Source: Planctomycetes bacterium B3_Pla (GTDB lineage Bacteria > Planctomycetota > Phycisphaerae > Sedimentisphaerales > Anaerobacaceae). From it: a DNA stretch of 64,000 nucleotides. Positions 8,871 through 16,992 of this stretch are shown one piece after another. Where the stretch lies: the NCBI GenBank assembly GCA_005223045.1, contig NJBM01000004.1, positions 62,001 to 126,000 on the forward strand. The letters are read 5' to 3'. Numbering within the stretch: position 1 is the stretch's first letter; each line of letters opens with the position of its first letter. The notes under the pieces are model-generated. The model was not told the origin of the DNA, ran no database searches, and saw nothing but the letters and a program-made list of their open reading frames with translations. The translations under genes were made by a program, and so were the position numbers.

Positions 8871-11009
8871 TTGAATCAGACACACATAGCGAAGATAGCC
8901 TCGGAGCTGTCACTTAAAGTCGGACAGGTGAATGCGACGGCCGATCTGCTCGAGGATGGAGCGACGATACCGTTCATCGCACGGTATCGCAAGGAAGTCA
9001 CGGGCAGCCTGGATGAGGTAGCTGTCACGGCTATCCGTGACAGGCTGAATCAACTAAAAGAGCTGGATGACAGGCGCCGGTCCATAATCAAGTCTCTTGC
9101 CGAGCGCGAGTTGCTCACGGATGAACTCGAAAAGAAGATCATGCAGGCAGAGACGATGGCAGTCCTGGAAGACGTCTATTTGCCTTATCGTCCGAAGCGA
9201 AGGACGCGAGCGACTATCGCCCGGGAGAAAGGGCTGGAGCCTTTGGCGGAATTGATTCTTGACCAGGATCGTGCCGTCGATCCGGCAGTTGAAGCGGGCG
9301 CCTTTGTCGATGGAAGCAAAGGAGTCGAATCCGCCGAGGACGCCCTGGCCGGCGCCCGGGATATCATTGCCGAGTGGGTCAACGAAGACCGGACGGCACG
9401 GGCGAGGATTCGCCGGCTGTTCTCAGGGCAAGGTTCTTTCCAGACCACGGTCGTCAAGGGCAAAGAGGCCGAGGCGCGTAAGTATGAAGACTATTTCGAA
9501 TGGGTCGAGCCGGTCGCCAAGGCGCCGTCCCACAGAATTCTGGCCATGCGGCGAGGTGCGCGGGAAGGGTTCCTGAGATTACAGGTCACAGCGCCTCAAG
9601 AGCAGGCGCTTAGCACACTCGAAGATTTGTTTATCAGGGGGCATTCGGCTTGTTCGGCACAGGTCAAGGAGGCTGTAGATGATGGCTACAAAAGACTCTT
9701 GTTGCCGTCGATGGAAACGGAGATTCTTGCCGCGACAAAAGAGCGGGCCGACCGCGAAGCTATAAGAGTCTTTGCGGAGAATCTGCGGGAACTGTTGCTC
9801 GCGCCTCCTTTGGGGCGCAAGAGCGTGCTTGCAATCGATCCCGGATTTCGCACGGGGTGCAAGGTCGTGTGTCTCGACCGGCAGGGCCAGTTGAAAAATT
9901 CCGACGTTGTTTATCCTCATCAGGGCGAGAAAATGGCAGCGTCAGGCGCATCGAAAATAGCGTCTTTGTGCAAGCAGTATGACATAGAGGCAATCGCTAT
10001 CGGCAACGGGACCGCCAGCCGGGAGACGGAATCATTTATCAGGAACATCAAGCTCTCCGAAGATATTCCCATTGTGATGGTGAACGAAAGCGGCGCTTCG
10101 ATTTATTCTGCGTCGAAGGTGGCCCGCGAGGAATTCCCCGACGAGGATGTGACAGTCCGCGGCGCAGTCTCCATCGGGCGAAGGCTTACGGACCCTCTCG
10201 CCGAGCTGGTGAAGATCGATCCCAAGTCGATAGGCGTCGGTCAGTATCAGCACGATGTGGATCAGACACTACTAAAGCAAAGCCTCGACGATGTCGTGGC
10301 AAGCTGTGTAAACAACGTCGGAGTCGAAGTCAACACGGCCAGCAAGCAGTTGCTGACATACGTATCAGGGCTGGGGCCGCAATTGGCTCAGAACATCATT
10401 GACTACAGGAACGAGAACGGTTCCTTCGAGTCTCGCCGGCAGTTGAAGAAAGTCTCGCGCCTTGGGGCCAAGGCCTTCGAGCAAGCTGCGGGTTTCCTGA
10501 GAATACGGGACGCCGCCAATCCGCTTGATTCGAGTGCCGTACATCCCGAGAGTTATCACATTGTCGATTCAATGGCTGCCGACGCAGGCGGATTGGTTAC
10601 GGACCTGATGAGGGATGATTCGTTGCGAGCGAAGATTCGTTTGCAAAACTATGTCGGTGAGACTGTCGGACTTCCCACTCTAAACGACATTGTGCAGGAG
10701 CTGGCCAAGCCGGGCCGGGATCCCCGCAGGCAATTCGAGATGTTTAGCTTTGCCGAAGGTGTCGAGAAAATCGAGGACGTCGAAGTCGGCATGAAGCTGC
10801 CCGGGATTATCACAAATGTTGCCGCCTTTGGAGCGTTTGTGGATATAGGAGTCCATCAGGACGGTCTGGTTCACATCAGCCAACTGGCGGACCGCTATGT
10901 GAAGGATCCTGGTGATGTGGTAAAAGTTCACCAGAAAGTCACAGTGACAGTTCTCGATGTGGACCTTGCCAGGAAGCGAATCAGTCTTTCGACGAAAGAC
11001 GGCCTTTAG
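8871..11009 (+). CDS. tex: Tex-family RNA-binding transcription accessory protein
   Basis: This is the full-length Tex architecture in about 712 residues. The N-terminal Tex domain contains LLEDGATIPFIARYRKEVTG. A YqgF/RNase H-like domain follows (VLAIDPGFRTGCKVVCLD), then a helix-hairpin-helix region (VASCVNNVGVEVNTAS and LGPQLAQNIIDYRNENG). The C-terminal S1 domain is GMKLPGIITNVAAFGAFVDIG...DGLVHISQL. Tex is a cytoplasmic nucleic-acid-binding protein linked to transcription and RNA turnover. The frame opens at GTG 8811, but family alignment (LNQTHIAKIASELSL) favours the TTG at 8871. The stop codon overlaps the convergent neighbour's stop by 4 bp. Confidence 0.93.
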   Translation: MNQTHIAKIASELSLKVGQVNATADLLEDGATIPFIARYRKEVTGSLDEVAVTAIRDRLNQLKELDDRRRSIIKSLAERELLTDELEKKIMQAETMAVLEDVYLPYRPKRRTRATIAREKGLEPLAELILDQDRAVDPAVEAGAFVDGSKGVESAEDALAGARDIIAEWVNEDRTARARIRRLFSGQGSFQTTVVKGKEAEARKYEDYFEWVEPVAKAPSHRILAMRRGAREGFLRLQVTAPQEQALSTLEDLFIRGHSACSAQVKEAVDDGYKRLLLPSMETEILAATKERADREAIRVFAENLRELLLAPPLGRKSVLAIDPGFRTGCKVVCLDRQGQLKNSDVVYPHQGEKMAASGASKIASLCKQYDIEAIAIGNGTASRETESFIRNIKLSEDIPIVMVNESGASIYSASKVAREEFPDEDVTVRGAVSIGRRLTDPLAELVKIDPKSIGVGQYQHDVDQTLLKQSLDDVVASCVNNVGVEVNTASKQLLTYVSGLGPQLAQNIIDYRNENGSFESRRQLKKVSRLGAKAFEQAAGFLRIRDAANPLDSSAVHPESYHIVDSMAADAGGLVTDLMRDDSLRAKIRLQNYVGETVGLPTLNDIVQELAKPGRDPRRQFEMFSFAEGVEKIEDVEVGMKLPGIITNVAAFGAFVDIGVHQDGLVHISQLADRYVKDPGDVVKVHQKVTVTVLDVDLARKRISLSTKDGL

Positions 11010-11686
11010 TGCTCGCCATTGCTAAGGCGGCAGCTCTCACATCCGCAGGCGCCTGCGTGTTTTAAATGTGAGGCCCCGGCAAGGTTCCTGGTCTTGACTA
11101 ATTTTGCCCCCTTGGCTTTCATCTTGCGCAAAGCCAGCTTTGCCATTCTTGTGTTGTGCGAACCTAACGCATCGACCACTACTCTGACGTTCTTGCCTCG
11201 ATGCAGCAGGCCCAACGCCGTCGCCACGACGGCGTCTTCTGCGCCGGCGCCGATCAAAATGAACTCATCGGCCAACACCTCGCTGAACAGTCTGTCTATT
11301 CGAGGTTCGTCAAAAGGATCGGCACATCGCTTGTACAGGATAACCTGCCTGTGTGCCTGGAGCAGGTTCGCCGGCAGGGCGGCTCTGGTATCTGCCGGGA
11401 AGCTCGCTCGGTTGCTCAGCAATGTGTACCGTATTTTCCTTTGACCGGTCGTGCCGTCAAGGCAGTAGTGGATCAGGCTGCCGCCGTTGTTGTTGGGGTG
11501 GACTTCGGCAGTCGAGATTATTGGGATGTTCCTGCGCCTGGCCCACGCCATCACTCGGCGAATGTTCGGCAGAACCTCTGCGTGGTTGTTTGTGCAGGCT
11601 TTACCGGCGGCGAGCAAAAAATCCCTCTGCGTATCGATGTCCACCAAGACGTGCCTTCGTTTGCTTTCAAGCAATTGCAGAATCAT
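11006..11686 (-). CDS. Isochorismatase/cysteine-hydrolase-fold protein lacking the catalytic Cys
   Basis: This 226-residue protein has the isochorismatase-like fold: VDIDTQRDFL with the catalytic-type Asp18, LYKRCADPF with Lys119, and ILIGAGAEDAVVATALGLL. In active members the last motif carries the nucleophilic Cys (G-x-x-T-x-x-C-V), but here residue 152 is Ala. Two of three catalytic residues are therefore present and the nucleophile is missing. The C terminus has a Cys-rich ACGCESC tail that could bind metal. It is predicted to be cytoplasmic, with no signal peptide. It may be a non-hydrolytic binding protein or use different chemistry. The gene converges on tex with a 4-bp stop overlap. 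Confidence 0.75.
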   Translation of the reverse strand: MILQLLESKRRHVLVDIDTQRDFLLAAGKACTNNHAEVLPNIRRVMAWARRRNIPIISTAEVHPNNNGGSLIHYCLDGTTGQRKIRYTLLSNRASFPADTRAALPANLLQAHRQVILYKRCADPFDEPRIDRLFSEVLADEFILIGAGAEDAVVATALGLLHRGKNVRVVVDALGSHNTRMAKLALRKMKAKGAKLVKTRNLAGASHLKHAGACGCESCRLSNGEH

Positions 11687-12058
11687 TTTTCCGAATTCCC
11701 TTCTGAGAAATTTCCCACCACCAAATTCGCCCCCGAGATATGTCGGTTGTCCTTTTTGTCTGATAGCCTACCTAAAAGTGCCATCCTGCGTCTCACATGT
11801 AACGTTCTTTTTCACTTTCTGCGTTAAGATTCCGGGTGCGATGGTTCTTGAGAGTAAACCTGCACTTCGACGTCTTGTTGGGAAAATGGAGAAAAAGGCG
11901 AGGGCCCCTAAAGTTTGCCGCCTTTAATGTATTTCTCCAGCCAGTTGGTGGTCATTTTCCAGCAGGTGCACTATTGAGGGCGCTTGTTTGATTGTGTATA
12001 CTTCAGGGGCGTTTTGAATAGAGATTACTTCGCTGATTGCGCGTTGAAAGGAGATACA
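11687..12058. other. Intergenic region before the GH67-like gene
   Basis: About 370 bp separate two divergent genes. A promoter-like pair lies at 11974-12002. On the minus strand a short C-terminal-looking fragment, MTTNWLEKYIKGGKL followed by a stop, reads from about 11955 to 11908 and could be the debris of a hydrolase gene. No convincing complete gene is visible. Confidence 0.4.
11974..12002 (+). promoter_or_regulatory. Promoter of the GH67/GH20-like glycosidase gene
   Basis: -35 TTGAGG (11974-11979), a 17-bp spacer and -10 TATACT (11997-12002), 57 bp before the ATG at 12059. The ribosome-binding site GAAAGGAGA lies between. Confidence 0.5.
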
Positions 12059-14635
12059 ATGAAAAGGAGAAGCTTCAGTATTTGTGCCGTTCTGCTTGTC
12101 TGTTGTTTAATGGCCTCTGCTCAGGTGCAGGCCGCAGCAGTCACGCTCTTGGTCGATGGCGAGAATCCTCAGGCGGTCTTCGCCTCAGGGGAAATTCAAA
12201 AAGCGTTGCGGGCAAGAGGGCATAGTGTCAGGCAATCCGATCTGACACGACTGGGTCGAGTCACAGATGACGTTCGCATCGTCCTCGGTTTGCTTTCAGA
12301 GACAGGTGTCACCGGTGCGATGCGGTCAGAAGGAGCAAGATCAGCAGGGACTTTGAAAGGTGAAGGTTACAGCATTCGCGTCGGTTCCATAGGGGGGCGA
12401 GCTACGTACTGGGCAATCGGAGCAGATGCGGCCGGTGTCATGTACGGCGGGCTGGAACTGGCGGAAGTCATCCGCGTGGACGATCTTGAAGGCATAGAAG
12501 ACGTTGACCACAATCCTTATATGGCTATGCGCGGTACCAAGTTCAACTGTCCTCTTGACGTGCGAACGCCCAGCTATACGGATGTCTGCGACGCGGCACA
12601 GAACAATATTGTCGAGATGTGGAACCTCGATTTCTGGAAGGAGTATATCGACAATCTGGCGCGATATAGATACAACTATGTTTCACTGTGGTCTCTCCAT
12701 CCTTTCCCTTCCCTGGTCAAAGTGCCGGACTATCCCGATGTGGCGTTGGATGATGTCAAACGATCAAAAGTTCAATGGAATGAGTATTATTCTCTTAACG
12801 GCAGAGGTTTCGATGCTCCTGAGATTATGGAAAATCTCGAAACACTCAAGAAGATAACCATTGACGAGAAAATTGATTTCTGGCGACAGGTCATGCGTTA
12901 CGGCAAGCAGCGAAACGTCGATTTCTATTTCGTCACCTGGAACATCTTCGTTAACGGCACCGAGGGCAAGTACGGTATCACCGACAGCATCGACAATGAG
13001 ATTACCGTCGATTATTTCCGCAAAAGCGTAAAACAAATGTTTCTGACGTATCCGGACCTGGCCGGCATCGGTCTGACAACCGGCGAGAATATTCCGAAAG
13101 CGTCTTTTGAGCAGAAGGAGGATTGGGCGTTCAAAACTTACGCTCAGGGTGTGCTCGACGCCGCCAGGGAGCAGCCGGGACGTAAGTTCACCCTTATTCA
13201 TCGCCAGCATCAAACGGGCGCGAAAGACATCGCTCGCAAATTCAGACCAGTAATTGACCACAAGGATGTCGAGTTCATATTCAGTTTCAAGTACGCCAAA
13301 GCACATGTGTTCAGCTCGACGACGCAGCCATACCATACGGGCTTTGTCAAAGATATCCAGGGGCAAGGCGGCCTCAAAACGATTTGGACGCTGCGCAATG
13401 ACGATGCCTACCGTTTCCGCTGGGGTGCGCCGGATTTTGTTCGTGAGTTCATACGGAACATCCCCTATGAAGTCTCCAGAGGTTTCTACTATGGATCGGA
13501 TCAGTATATCTGGGGTCGCGAGTTCATGAGCACCGAGCCGGAATCGCCGCGACAAATCGAAATCGTCAAGCACTGGTATCACTGGATGATTTGGGGCAGG
13601 CTCGGCTACAATCCAAATCTGAGCAACGAACGTTTTGTCAAGATACTCCAACAGCGATATCCCAGCGTTTCGGGGCAGGATTTGTTCACCGCCTGGCAAC
13701 AGGCGTCTATGATTTATCCCATGACCACGGGATTTCATTGGGGCTCGCTGGACTTTCAATGGTATATCGAGGCCTGCAAAAGCCACCCGGGCTATGCCAG
13801 AACGGAGACCGGATTTCACGATGTGAACCGTTTTATTACTCTCGAACCTCATAAAGGAACGGACAATATTTCCATCCCTGACTACGTCGAGAATCTTGCC
13901 GCGGGCAGAGAATCCTCCGGCACAACACCTGTAGAAGTGTCCGATCAGCTTCACGGTCACGCGGATAAGGCGTTGAAGGTCCTCGATAGACTGGATCATG
14001 CGGACGACAAAGAACTGCGATTGATCCTTGGGGACATCAGGGCAGTTGCGCTGTTGGGCAAATACTACGCGCACAAGATACGCGGCGCCACTGAACTGGC
14101 GATTTTCCGTAAGACGGATAAGAAGGAGCACCAAGATGCCGCTATCCGGGAGCTTAATCGGGCGGCGATGTACTGGCGTTTATATACTTCTGTAGCCCTC
14201 GGCCAATACAAGGACCCTCTGTGGACGAACCGGGTGGGCCGATGCAATTGGCGCAACCTCCTCAACGAAGTCTTGAAAGATGTAACGATTGCCGGCGGAA
14301 CCCCGCGTTTGAAATCGATGGCTCCCACGCCGGGAGGCACGATATTGAAAGGAGAGGCGGGAAAAGGACAGTTTGAATGGACCTTCGATGCGCCCAAAGC
14401 GGGGACGTATGTCCTGGAGCTGCGCTATGCCATGGAAGAACAGGGCCAGCATCCGGCCAAAATGACGGTCAACGGCAAAGATGCGGGCGATATAATCCTA
14501 TGGACCACGGGCGGCAAATCCACCTGGGCCTGGGACAGAAAGCCCGTTGTGCTCAAGAAGGGCAAGAACACCATTAAAATTGTCCCGAAAGGCACGCCGC
14601 TCATCGATCATTTGAACGTATTGCACGAGAGGTAA
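12059..14635 (+). CDS. Secreted GH67/GH20-like glycoside hydrolase with C-terminal carbohydrate-binding module
   Basis: The ATG at 12059 has the ribosome-binding site GAAAGGAG and opens a Sec signal peptide (MKRRSFSICAVLLVCCLMAS), giving 858 residues; an upstream in-frame start at 11984 lacks these features. Residues about 27-150 resemble the alpha/beta domain found before the barrel in GH67, GH20 and GH84 enzymes (EIQKALRARGHSV, YWAIGADAAGVMYGGLELAE). A TIM-barrel-like region follows (MAMRGTKFN, YRYNYVSLWSLHPFP, VDFYFVTWNIFVNG, GIGLTTGENI). The last 110 residues form a CBM35/CBM6-like beta-sandwich (FEWTFDAPKAGTYVLELRYA, VVLKKGKNTIKIV). An alpha-glucuronidase-like or related exo-acting role outside the cytoplasm is inferred; the substrate is not readable. 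Confidence 0.7.
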   Translation: MKRRSFSICAVLLVCCLMASAQVQAAAVTLLVDGENPQAVFASGEIQKALRARGHSVRQSDLTRLGRVTDDVRIVLGLLSETGVTGAMRSEGARSAGTLKGEGYSIRVGSIGGRATYWAIGADAAGVMYGGLELAEVIRVDDLEGIEDVDHNPYMAMRGTKFNCPLDVRTPSYTDVCDAAQNNIVEMWNLDFWKEYIDNLARYRYNYVSLWSLHPFPSLVKVPDYPDVALDDVKRSKVQWNEYYSLNGRGFDAPEIMENLETLKKITIDEKIDFWRQVMRYGKQRNVDFYFVTWNIFVNGTEGKYGITDSIDNEITVDYFRKSVKQMFLTYPDLAGIGLTTGENIPKASFEQKEDWAFKTYAQGVLDAAREQPGRKFTLIHRQHQTGAKDIARKFRPVIDHKDVEFIFSFKYAKAHVFSSTTQPYHTGFVKDIQGQGGLKTIWTLRNDDAYRFRWGAPDFVREFIRNIPYEVSRGFYYGSDQYIWGREFMSTEPESPRQIEIVKHWYHWMIWGRLGYNPNLSNERFVKILQQRYPSVSGQDLFTAWQQASMIYPMTTGFHWGSLDFQWYIEACKSHPGYARTETGFHDVNRFITLEPHKGTDNISIPDYVENLAAGRESSGTTPVEVSDQLHGHADKALKVLDRLDHADDKELRLILGDIRAVALLGKYYAHKIRGATELAIFRKTDKKEHQDAAIRELNRAAMYWRLYTSVALGQYKDPLWTNRVGRCNWRNLLNEVLKDVTIAGGTPRLKSMAPTPGGTILKGEAGKGQFEWTFDAPKAGTYVLELRYAMEEQGQHPAKMTVNGKDAGDIILWTTGGKSTWAWDRKPVVLKKGKNTIKIVPKGTPLIDHLNVLHER

Positions 14636-14679
14636 CGGCAATCCAGCCTCCAACGCCGCAATATTTTTCTTGTGGGGGC

Positions 14680-14708
14680 TTGCGTTAGCTGTTTATATGG
14701 TATATACT
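14680..14708 (+). promoter_or_regulatory. Promoter of pseudopilin 2
   Basis: -35 TTGCGT (14680-14685), a 17-bp spacer and -10 TATACT (14703-14708), 80 bp before the preferred start at 14789. Confidence 0.4.
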
Positions 14709-14788
14709 ACAATATTGTGCTGCTTAAGCGATGTTAAAGGGGGCAGTGCAGGAGTGTCCTGACTGTTGAGATAATGGTGGAGTCTGCC

Positions 14789-15526
14789 ATGTCTGGGAAG
14801 AAACGAGTCGGGGGGTTCACGCTCATAGAGCTGTTGGTGGTTATAGCGATCATAGCGCTGTTGCTTGCCATCCTGATGCCCGCACTGAGCAGAGTCAAAA
14901 AACAGGCAAAACAAACTCGATGTCTGGCCAATCTCAGGCAAATCGGCCTGGCAATGCATGCTTATGCGGGTGATTACGATTATCTATTGCCGCGGGCCGA
15001 ATTGCGGCCGGGTGTTGCCGTATATACCGGTATAGATATGCGATGGCCTGTGCTGTTTATGCCCTATTTGGGTGGATTATCCGACGACACCGAAGAATAC
15101 CATGAAGTCGAGATATATGATTGTCCGAGCTATCCGCTCAAAGAGCAAACGGTCGATTATTGCACTAACGCCTTCGACTTGAAGGGCACTATGACCGAGT
15201 GTTTCGGATTCACTAAGCTGGATGACTTTCCTCGCCATGCGGGCACGATCTATATGGCGGACTACGAATATATCCCCGATAGGGGTCACATCAAAATCAT
15301 AGTCAAGGACGATCCTCCGGATGCCATGAAGGTCAAAATGCAGTCTCTGGATGTCTGGCGTCCGAATCATCTGCCGTCCGCCCCGGACAGCAGCCGGCGA
15401 GCGGCGCTCAATCGTCACCAGAGATGGATCAACTGTTTGTTCGTTGACGGCCATTCCGCCAAAATGGACGCTACCGAGCTGACTCCGTACGATTTCGGCT
15501 TGCCATTGGGGTCCGGGACGCCGTGA
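14789..15526 (+). CDS. Lone prepilin-like protein (H-X9-DG pseudopilin)
   Basis: The 245-residue product begins MSGKKRVGG followed by [20 protein letters not shown], a class III-type prepilin leader cut between Gly and Phe. The linker ([20 protein letters not shown]) is followed by an extracytoplasmic domain. The C-terminal motif [19 protein letters not shown] is the classic H-X9-DG motif. I chose ATG 14789 because GGTGGAG lies 7 bp upstream; the ATG at 14774 overlaps that site. It lies between a glycosidase gene and a PQQ-family pseudogene. Its role is probably a secreted or surface minor pseudopilin, unproven. Confidence 0.85.
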   Translation: MSGKKRVGGFTLIELLVVIAIIALLLAILMPALSRVKKQAKQTRCLANLRQIGLAMHAYAGDYDYLLPRAELRPGVAVYTGIDMRWPVLFMPYLGGLSDDTEEYHEVEIYDCPSYPLKEQTVDYCTNAFDLKGTMTECFGFTKLDDFPRHAGTIYMADYEYIPDRGHIKIIVKDDPPDAMKVKMQSLDVWRPNHLPSAPDSSRRAALNRHQRWINCLFVDGHSAKMDATELTPYDFGLPLGSGTP

Positions 15527-15561
15527 TCAATAAAGCCGGTTGCCGATTATGGAGGTGTCAC

Positions 15562-16007
15562 ATGAAGTCTGCTGTTTCACGATTTGGTCAGATTCTTGAT
15601 TATCTGCCTGAGCCTGCCACATACTGTAATCGGCGGCCCATCCGATGCGAAACTCATCACGGCATCGAACGATTTCCCCGGCGGCATTTGTGTTGTCCTC
15701 GGCAGTGAAGTTAGCAGCCTGGCAGTCGCGATGCATCAGCAGGGCGGGTTCGTCGTCCAGGCACTCGTTCCTGAGAAGGCGATGCTCGAAAGGGCGCGCC
15801 GGGCGGTTCGATCCGCAAGATCCCCTCGGCGCCTTCGAAGGCAGAAAAGGAGGCGTGCTGTTGGCGATTGACCCGGAAAGCGGCGAAAGAATGTCCGAGT
15901 ATGAGTTACCTGCGCCGCCGGTTTTCAACGGTTTGGCTGCTGGAAGCCGCCGACTCTATGTCGCGATGCAGGACGGCAAAATAGCGTGCTTTGGCAAGCC
16001 GGATTAA
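15562..16007 (+). pseudogene. Decayed remnant of a PQQ-like propeller gene
   Basis: Three short reading frames together look like the two ends of a protein resembling the PQQ-like protein at 22567. An ATG at 15562 starts MKSAVSRF. One frameshift later the other frame reads VRFLIICLSLPHTVIGGPSD (a signal peptide), then PGGICVVLGSEVSSLAVAMH and FVVQALVPEKAMLERARRAV. This parallels RGICVLPGDTDCDLAIELA and FYVQLPRARDVARACRAA at the start of the 22567 protein. A second shift joins directly to a propeller C-terminus, GGVLLAIDPESGERMSEYEL and SRRLYVAMQDGKIACFG. About 850 residues of the middle are missing relative to the paralog. No functional product is expected. Confidence 0.65.
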
Positions 16008-16104
16008 TACCCTATTGTCCTTGGGAAGCCAACATCACAACCAAGAACTAAACCTTTTCACAACTTCCTCCCTGCAACTGAAACTTGATAGTAATCAACT
16101 AAAA

Positions 16105-16857
16105 TCACTGCCCCTTCAGGGGTGATAAGCTCTGACCGTCTGGAGCACAATAACGCCATGAATCTATCCTATTGACGGTCTTGACCTGGCCGTCCAGGAA
16201 TACCGCGTTCACCACACCATCTTCCATGTCTGAATGCCGAGCCAGGTGAAACGTGCCGAAACTGTCCCACTTCTGATAATTGCACATGGCGGTATCGTTG
16301 AAGGCATAACTATTATAGGGTGAGGTGATCCAGAGATTTTCTTCACCAAAGAAGAAAATTTCGGCATGACGTTTCATGCTGGTAATTTTCTTATCGCTGA
16401 GATAGGAATTCATGGAGTAATTGTAATTCGGCTTGATGGGTACGCCATCGACGTGTTGGGGATGAAGAGTGCCGAACATGTTGGCGATTCTGGGAAACGA
16501 CGGGCAGATATGAATATCTTTGCCCTTCAAATAGGGCCAGAAGGGGCCGGCGTACTTGGGATTATGAACGAGGTCCCAGTCAGGATTGTGCCACCGGCAG
16601 TACCGGTGGGGTTCGTTGCTATAGGTTCGTTGACTGTAAAAACTGGTCCATGCGTTGGGCATAGTACTGTCGTTATCGTCAGCGTACATAAATGCCATCA
16701 GGCCGTAGGATTTGAGGTTTGACTTGCAGGCAACAAACCTCGCCTGCTTTCGGACACGATTCAGGGACGGCATCAGTATGGCCAGCAGCAATGCGATGAT
16801 GGCAATGACAACCAGAAGCTCTATTAAGGTGAATCCCTTGTGATTGCGGCCGGTCAT
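16105..16857 (-). CDS. Lone prepilin-like protein (H-X9-DG pseudopilin)
   Basis: The 250-residue product starts MTGRNHKG followed by [20 protein letters not shown], a prepilin leader cleaved between Gly8 and Phe9. The ATG at 16857 is preceded by GAAGGAT; the open frame extends to 16953 but that part does not resemble a leader. The linker RKQARFVACKSNLKSYGLMA and the C-terminal ARHSDMEDGVVNAVFLDGQV (a longer H...DG spacing) place it in the planctomycete pseudopilin family. The extracytoplasmic domain is Tyr/Trp/Asn-rich. It lies downstream of the sulfatase/esterase pair on the same strand, about 135 bp after the esterase stop. Confidence 0.85.
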   Translation of the reverse strand: MTGRNHKGFTLIELLVVIAIIALLLAILMPSLNRVRKQARFVACKSNLKSYGLMAFMYADDNDSTMPNAWTSFYSQRTYSNEPHRYCRWHNPDWDLVHNPKYAGPFWPYLKGKDIHICPSFPRIANMFGTLHPQHVDGVPIKPNYNYSMNSYLSDKKITSMKRHAEIFFFGEENLWITSPYNSYAFNDTAMCNYQKWDSFGTFHLARHSDMEDGVVNAVFLDGQVKTVNRIDSWRYCAPDGQSLSPLKGQ

Positions 16858-16992
16858 ATTGCAGGATCCTTCAAAAGCGTAATTCTTCCGTACGACATCA
16901 ATGAACTTACCAGAATTACCTTGAATAATCAAGAATTTTCGATTTCGAGACAATATCTTTTGAGAATTTGGACGAAAACAAGCGTTCTGACC

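Noticed and set aside
12764..14134. Long minus-strand frame (456 codons) opposite the glycosidase
   Set aside because: It is antisense to a well-supported secreted glycoside hydrolase, has no family motif and no ribosome-binding site.
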